In this document: positions 58,768 to 64,000 of the stretch, piece after piece
Layout: each line of letters opens with the position of its first letter
Numbering within the stretch: position 1 is the stretch's first letter
Source: Cannabis sativa
Taxonomy: Eukaryota; Streptophyta; Magnoliopsida; Rosales; Cannabaceae
NCBI RefSeq assembly: GCF_029168945.1
Contig: NC_083607.1
Coordinates: 39,417,257-39,481,256 of the forward strand
Direction: 5' to 3'
DNA: 64,000 nucleotides
The notes under the pieces: model-generated
Seen by the model: the letters and a program-made list of their open reading frames with translations, nothing else
Databases searched by the model: none
What the model was told of the DNA's origin: nothing
Translations under genes and position numbers: made by a program

Positions 58768-61700
58768 ATGGCGTGTTCTCGAAACCCAATCTCCGCACTT
58801 TCTTTCACCAACACGTCACTGCCCAAAAGAGTTTCTTCACTTTCTATTCTAAACCCAAAGGCAATGGCCAAAGAAGTCTACTTTAATCATGACGGTTCAA
58901 CGAGAAAAAAGCTTCAGGTAAATTCAAAAGACACTTAACTATTTTCTGTAAATTCTTTTATCTGGGTTTTAATGGAAAATCAAATATAATCGACTAGTTT
59001 TGGTTCTCTGCTTCAGGCAGGGGTGGACATGGTGGCTGAGTTGCTTGGGGTTACATTGGGCCCCAAAGGAAGGAATGTAGTGCTGCAGAATAAGTATGGA
59101 CCCCCAAAGATTGTCAATGATGGAGAGACTGTTCTCAAAGAGGTCCTATTACTACTTACTCATAATAGCATCGAGTTCTTTTATTATTATGATGGCTAGC
59201 TCAAATTTTGCATATGAGTTGCTTTTGCTTTTTGCAATCTACAGTACGAAAGCTTTCATAATTTAGAAAAAAGGATTTTACAAATGAAAGTAATTACCAT
59301 AACGTGTTGTGAATTTTGTTTATTAATTTTGAAGATTGAGTTGGAAGATCCTTTGGAGAATGTTGGAGTAAAATTGGTAAGGCAAGCTGGGGCCAAGACA
59401 AATGAACTTGCTGGTGACGGTTCTACCACATCCATAATTCTTGCTCAAGGCCTTATTTCTGAAGGCATGAAGGTATGAAAATTGTAGAAAATTCAATCCT
59501 AGTTACACGATCAAACACTCACTCTCTGGCCTCAAGAACAATGGCAGTTATGCCAATTACACACACAACACAGATCACACACTCTAGCTCACATAAATTA
59601 ATAAGTAACTCTCTTTATTGATCTGAAAATGTTTACAAGAGGTTAGTTTTACACTGAATTAGATTGGTCCTATTTATAGACATAGGCCTTAGAGTACATC
59701 CTAGAGGAAGTGGTTACGTTGGTTGTTTAACTAACTAAACCGCCACTATACAATAGATAATGTACACGTGTAAACTAACACAATACATTGGAAGCCAGCA
59801 CCTATATACTATGAAAACACATAGTTTGCCTCTTTAAGTATAGAGAAGAAATCTTGTATCTTTTAATTTCATGTGTTCTATCAGAGAAGCGCTTGTACTG
59901 GACTTATAAAAAACCATGAACCACAGACTAAAAGTAGAGATGAGAGACAGAAACAAGAATCTGAGATTTTTTAAAATTAATTCTAAAATGAGCTACTGAA
60001 ATCTCATTGAACTAAATAGAAGCTGAAATGAAAATAATAAAACACTAGAAACTTGTCTAGCAATAATCTTACTAACTGAGAACAGGTAGCATACGATTGG
60101 GTATAATGCAGGATTTCAAGTAGGATGTTATCTTATTGTGCTATGAAAAACTTTCATTTTTCATAATTGAATGCTGATTAAATATACAAGCGTTGCATAG
60201 GTTATTTCAGCTGGCATGAATCCAGTTCAGATCGCTCGTGGAATCGAAAAGACTGCAAAAGCCCTTGTTTCTGAACTTAAAATAATGTCCAGAGAGGTAA
60301 GAAGTTTGTCATTCTTTCTTAATCTTATTTTGAGGAATAAAATTACTAGATATGTATTGGAAGTAAAAGTCAAGCTGAGCCAAACTATTTGATAAAATAG
60401 TAGTAAATTTCACATTTAACAAATTTTAATGTTTCAGGTTGAGGATCATGAGCTTGCACATGTCGCTGCGGTTAGTGCAGGGAATGATTATATGGTTGGG
60501 AACATGATTTCTGATGCCCTTCATCAAGTAGGAAAAAGAGGTGTTGTCACAATTGAAAAAGGGAAGTCTACAGAGAACAGTCTACAAGTTGTCGAAGGAA
60601 TGCAATTTGATCGTGGGTACTTATCTCCTTATTTTGTCACCGATAGACGGAAGATGATGGTTGAATTTCATAATTGTAAGGTAAGGACTGAGGTTTTATT
60701 TAGCCTGAATGTGCCTGCTGTATAGAGTGATTAGAGGTCTTTAAATTCTTTGGCTGCAGTTGCTTCTGGTTGATAAAAAAATTACAGACCCAAAGGAGAT
60801 GTTTAAAATATTGGACAATGCAGTAAAAGAAAAGTATCCCATTGTAATAGTTGCAGAGGGCATTGAGCAGGAAGCTCTGGCTCCAGTTATCAGAAATAAA
60901 CTCAAGGGTGTGCTGAAGGCAGCTGCTGTTAAGGCCCCTGCCTTTGGTGAGCGTAAGAGCCATTACTTAGATGACATTGCCATCTTAACTGGAGGTAGTA
61001 TATTTAATGAGAACTTGGATTTTAAGTTTATTTCCTTTTTTTCCTAATTCTATTTTGTCAAACCTTACATTTAAGTTTATTTTAAGATTGTGACTATTTG
61101 GAGCAATACGTATTTATAACAATTTAAGCATTGATAACATTTGAAAATGTATGATTAATTGGGAAAAATGGATATAACTAGTACTCAGATGTTATGTACC
61201 TAATATTGAGAACATTGTTCTGTTTGTTTTGGCCGAATGAACACTTACTTCACTGTCACTCCTGAATGAAGTGGTCTTTCATGTATTGTGCAGCAACTGT
61301 AATCAGAGATGAGATGGGTTTTACTCTTGATAAGGCTGGGATAGAGGTATTGGGCACTGCTACAAAGGTTGTGATAAGTAAGGATTCTACATTAATTGTG
61401 ACTGACGGGAGCACTCGGGATGCAGTCAATAAGAGAGTTACTCAGATCCAGAGACTTGTTGAGGTTCAGTTAACATCCTAAATCTATGCCATGTTGAATG
61501 TCATGCCTCATTCCAGCTCCATTTTACATAACAAATGCAACACTTGTCTCAATACATGGTTTTGTATTCTCTTAATGTGTAGAACACTGAAGAAAATTTT
61601 CAAAAGAAGATACTGAATGAAAGAATAGCTAGACTATCAGGAGGAATTGCTATTATTCAGGTAAGGAATTTTTTTTTAACATATCTACTAGAGATGTAAA

Positions 61701-62452
61701 CTTTGTGACTGCCCTCTAACCTTATGGTGTTGTTTATGTCAATTAAATCACAGGTTGGGGCCCAAACACAGGTTGAGTTAAAGGATAAACAACTTAGAAT
61801 TGAAGATGCACTGAATGCTGCTAAGGTAGCTTCTGCCTTCTCTTTATCAACTCCGATATCGATATCTCAATTACCAAAGTCTTTTTCAAGCTATGTTTAT
61901 CATAGGCTTCAATTAAGGAAGGAGTCGTAGTTGGCGGTGGCTGTAGCCTTTTAAGGTTATCAACCAAGGTGGATGGTATCAAACAAGACTTGGATAATGA
62001 TGAACAACGGGTACTTCTTGTTTCAAATTTTACTGACCACTGGCCAACTGGCTCTGAATATTTACATTGTTTCCTTTATATATTGGTGCAGATTGGAGCT
62101 GAGATCTTCAAAAGAGCTTTAAGTTATCCAGTGAAACTGATTGCAAAAAATGCAGGTGTTAATGGCAATGTTGTTGTGGAGAAGGTTTGTGCAATTACTG
62201 CATCCTTGCTCTATGAATACGGAACTGAAATTTTTCATGTCTTCCATGGCTTCCATGTATATTTTCATCTAGATTTCCATGGCTTTCAAACATATTTGTG
62301 AATTGTGCTCTATTATATATCATGAATCTAACAAACTACCAGCTTATCATTGCCTACAGATTCTACAAGATGATAATACAATGTTTGGGTACAATGCCGC
62401 AAAAGATTGCTATGAAGATCTTATGAAATCTGGGATTATGGATCCAACAAAG
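58768..62452 (+). CDS. CPN60B4: Plastid chaperonin-60 beta subunit, Cpn60-beta-4-like (12 exons seen, 3' end missing)
   Basis: Exons: 58768-58917, 59017-59142, 59335-59472, 60201-60296, 60438-60680, 60760-60994, 61294-61463, 61583-61660, 61754-61825, 61906-62010, 62092-62184, 62360-62452. All junctions are GT-AG, and the frame is open for 533 codons. The group I chaperonin (GroEL type) folds proteins in the plastid stroma with ATP and Cpn20/Cpn10. Residues 1-33 ([13 protein letters not shown]...) are Ser-rich and look like a short transit peptide before [11 protein letters not shown]. Seen: LGPKGRNV (64-71), ATP-site GDGSTTS (119-125), catalytic Asp in IEDALNA (430) and GGG at 446-448. Details such as SAGNDY, TDRRKM and [14 protein letters not shown] fit the beta-4 paralogue, known for NdhH folding, better than beta-1 to 3; this rests on memory. 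The C-terminus after DPTK (about 40 or more residues) is not in the window. Confidence 0.85.
59490..59785 (-). mobile_element. Possible short solo LTR in intron 3 of CPN60B4
   Basis: On the minus strand it reads from TGTTAGTTTACACGTG (59780) through a TATA-like TCTATAAATAGG (about 59670) to a polyadenylation-like AATAAAGAG (about 59615), the layout of a small LTR. Intron 3 (59473-60200, 728 bp) is by far the longest internal intron. No target duplication was found, so limits are approximate. Confidence 0.4.
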
Positions 62453-63357
62453 GTAAATCACATTATCATTTTTTGTTTAGATATATTATCAACATAGACT
62501 TTCGACTTTGGTGGTAGGAAAACATATATTTAATTCCAATTCACATAAGAGTAAGTAACAGCTGATGAAACGATAACTTTTGGAGAGTTTCCATGAAAAT
62601 ATCTCGCAAGAATTTCAATTAAAGAAAAACATTTAAAGAATAATTAGCCTTTTGTCCCTTAAACTTATAATATTATCAGATTGTGCCCTCTAAAATATAT
62701 AATTTTTTTATAAATATGCCTCTATATTTAACACTCATAGAAATGTTGTCCTTCTATTAGTTTTATATACATTTTGTCATTATCTCAAACGACAAGTATC
62801 CACCTATTTATTGGTCCAAAAAAAGATATTTTCAAATTATTTAATTCATTAAAAATATAAACTTAATTAAAAAATACATAAAATATTATATAATATAAAT
62901 TAATTTAAAATAAAATATATAAACATTAAAAATTAACCATTTTTTTGAGTATCAACCACGTTTTGTTTACTGTTTTCTTCCCTTTCCACTCTTTTGTACT
63001 TCCTCAATAACAAAAAAACAAGTTATTCTACCTCCCAAAAATATATTAGATCTCGTCGCAAGAACACCCTAACTGCTTGAGCTTCCATTGAATCCCTCAC
63101 TGAGCCCCACCCATTCTCTGTCGTTCACACCTTAACAAGTAGAGGGCGAGATTGGGAGACAAAGAGGGGAGGAGAGAGACGAGAGATTAAGAGTTTGAGC
63201 AAATCTAACGGGATCAGGACTGACTACTTATATTTCTCTTTCATAATTTTCTCATCTTTTCATTAGAGTTTTATGTGAACTCCATGTGAATCTTTCATAT
63301 ATATGGGGGCATTGATGGGAATGATGGATTCTTCGGGTTTGGGGGGTTTTTGTTTTT
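62453..63357. other. Start of intron 12 or 3' region; no exon recognised
   Basis: Starts with a GT donor after DPTK. An AT-rich, repeat-like stretch with TTTTGTCCCTTAAACTT lies at about 62648-62950. A purine-rich block follows at 63140-63200. I do not find the expected last Cpn60 exon (VVRCCLEHA-type). Confidence 0.5.
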
Positions 63358-64000
63358 TGTTATCCGTATTTTTAGCAAGCGACACGTGGATTCTATATAG
63401 AAGTCAAGGTCCATTAGTAGGCCCAAACGACATGAATTGGGCTGAGCCCAATGCCAACCTGGCCTTCCAGGAAGACAATCACACTTCTCGTTCAAACGAG
63501 TCTCCGCCAAGGCTTGTTCGTGTCTGGGAAGATCCTAGCTCTGTGTAACTAGAAGAACCCTCCAGTGTGTACCTGGAAGCCATCTGTAGTTTCCTATTTA
63601 TTGTTCGTGCAGAATTAGAAAATCACTTTCCTAAGATCTCTAACAGAGAATAAATATCAAGCTAGAATAGGAAACTATATAATTGAAGATTAAGTAATTG
63701 ATATTGCATTAATTATCCACAATCAGAAGACACAGTATAAATAGTTGTAACCGTGATCAACATACCAAGTCAGCATACAGTCACTGCCTCATGAGCTAGG
63801 CTTCACTTGATAAGTCCAAAGAAATGTATTATCTATAAACACCCCATTAGAGGAAAAGAGTAACTAAGTACAACCTCCATACTCATAAATACGCATTGAA
63901 TCCTTCATGCAAAGGATTAGAATTTCTTACCTCACAAGCTTGAGAAGAGAATAGAGGGTTCATATTCATTGTAATCCTTTAGGCTTTTGTAGCCTATCTG
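63358..64000 (+). mobile_element. Tat-like gypsy LTR, 3' part outside window
   Basis: Starts TGTTATCCGTATTTTTAGC after a purine/T-rich tract (GGTTTGGGGGGTTTTTG). It shares the TTATCC...GACACGTGG opening with the LTR at 57076. A TATA-like GTATAAATAG is near 63735. A 17-bp inverted repeat ATTGGGCTGAGCCCAAT lies at 63436-63452. If the chaperonin gene is intact this LTR lies in its intron 12. The frames at 63295-63548 are not genes. Confidence 0.6.

Noticed and set aside
58768..62452. Assignment to mitochondrial HSP60 or to Cpn60-alpha.
   Set aside because: The [11 protein letters not shown] start, [14 protein letters not shown] and [10 protein letters not shown] motifs fit the plastid beta group, closest to beta-4 as I recall it.

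Overview
The window is plant nuclear DNA, most likely from a eudicot. The only host gene is the intron-rich gene for a plastid chaperonin-60 beta subunit (best match Cpn60-beta-4) at 58768-62452, and its last exon is not in the window. About 90% of the rest is retrotransposon sequence. I found no tRNA, rRNA, CRISPR array or bacterial-type operon. The species cannot be named from sequence alone.

Left part (1-32679): a Ty1/copia element of SIRE/Maximus type lies on the plus strand, with a partial 5' LTR (1570-1872), decayed gag-pro-pol, an envelope-like reading frame and a 3' LTR (31262-32679). Its integrase is split by a collapsed minus-strand Ty3/gypsy (Tekay-like) element, 4195-26132, TSD ACTAG. 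That element's second LTR is split by an L1-type LINE (7353-25250, TSD AAAATAAC). The LINE is in turn split by a cluster of Angela/BARE-like copia LTRs (11207-24519), one of which carries a nested solo LTR (20338-22244, TSD TTTTA).

Right part (32680-57977): the SIRE element sits in the gag of an older minus-strand, probably Tat-like, gypsy element. The LTR of that element (34117-57014) is split by an Angela-like solo LTR (34293-56145, TSD ACAAT). This solo LTR hosts two complete Angela-like elements, 34571-44568 (TSD AGGTA) and 45863-55877 (TSD GAAGA). A plus-strand Tat-like LTR follows at 57076-57977, and another begins at 63358 inside or behind the chaperonin gene. The deepest insertion chain is six levels: Tat, SIRE, Tekay, LINE, Angela, solo LTR.

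The Angela-like internal regions (about 6.1-6.3 kb, three copies) look non-coding. Their 3' third is fossil copia pol: integrase, RT and RNase H motifs are readable through stops and shifts. Their middle third holds a set of small stem-loops with CTAA-type loops that recurs in all three copies and in a diverged internal duplication where the stem bases change but still pair. This, a larger conserved hairpin, and a GC-rich hairpin island found in only one copy are the least explained signals. All boundaries and comparisons were made by eye.
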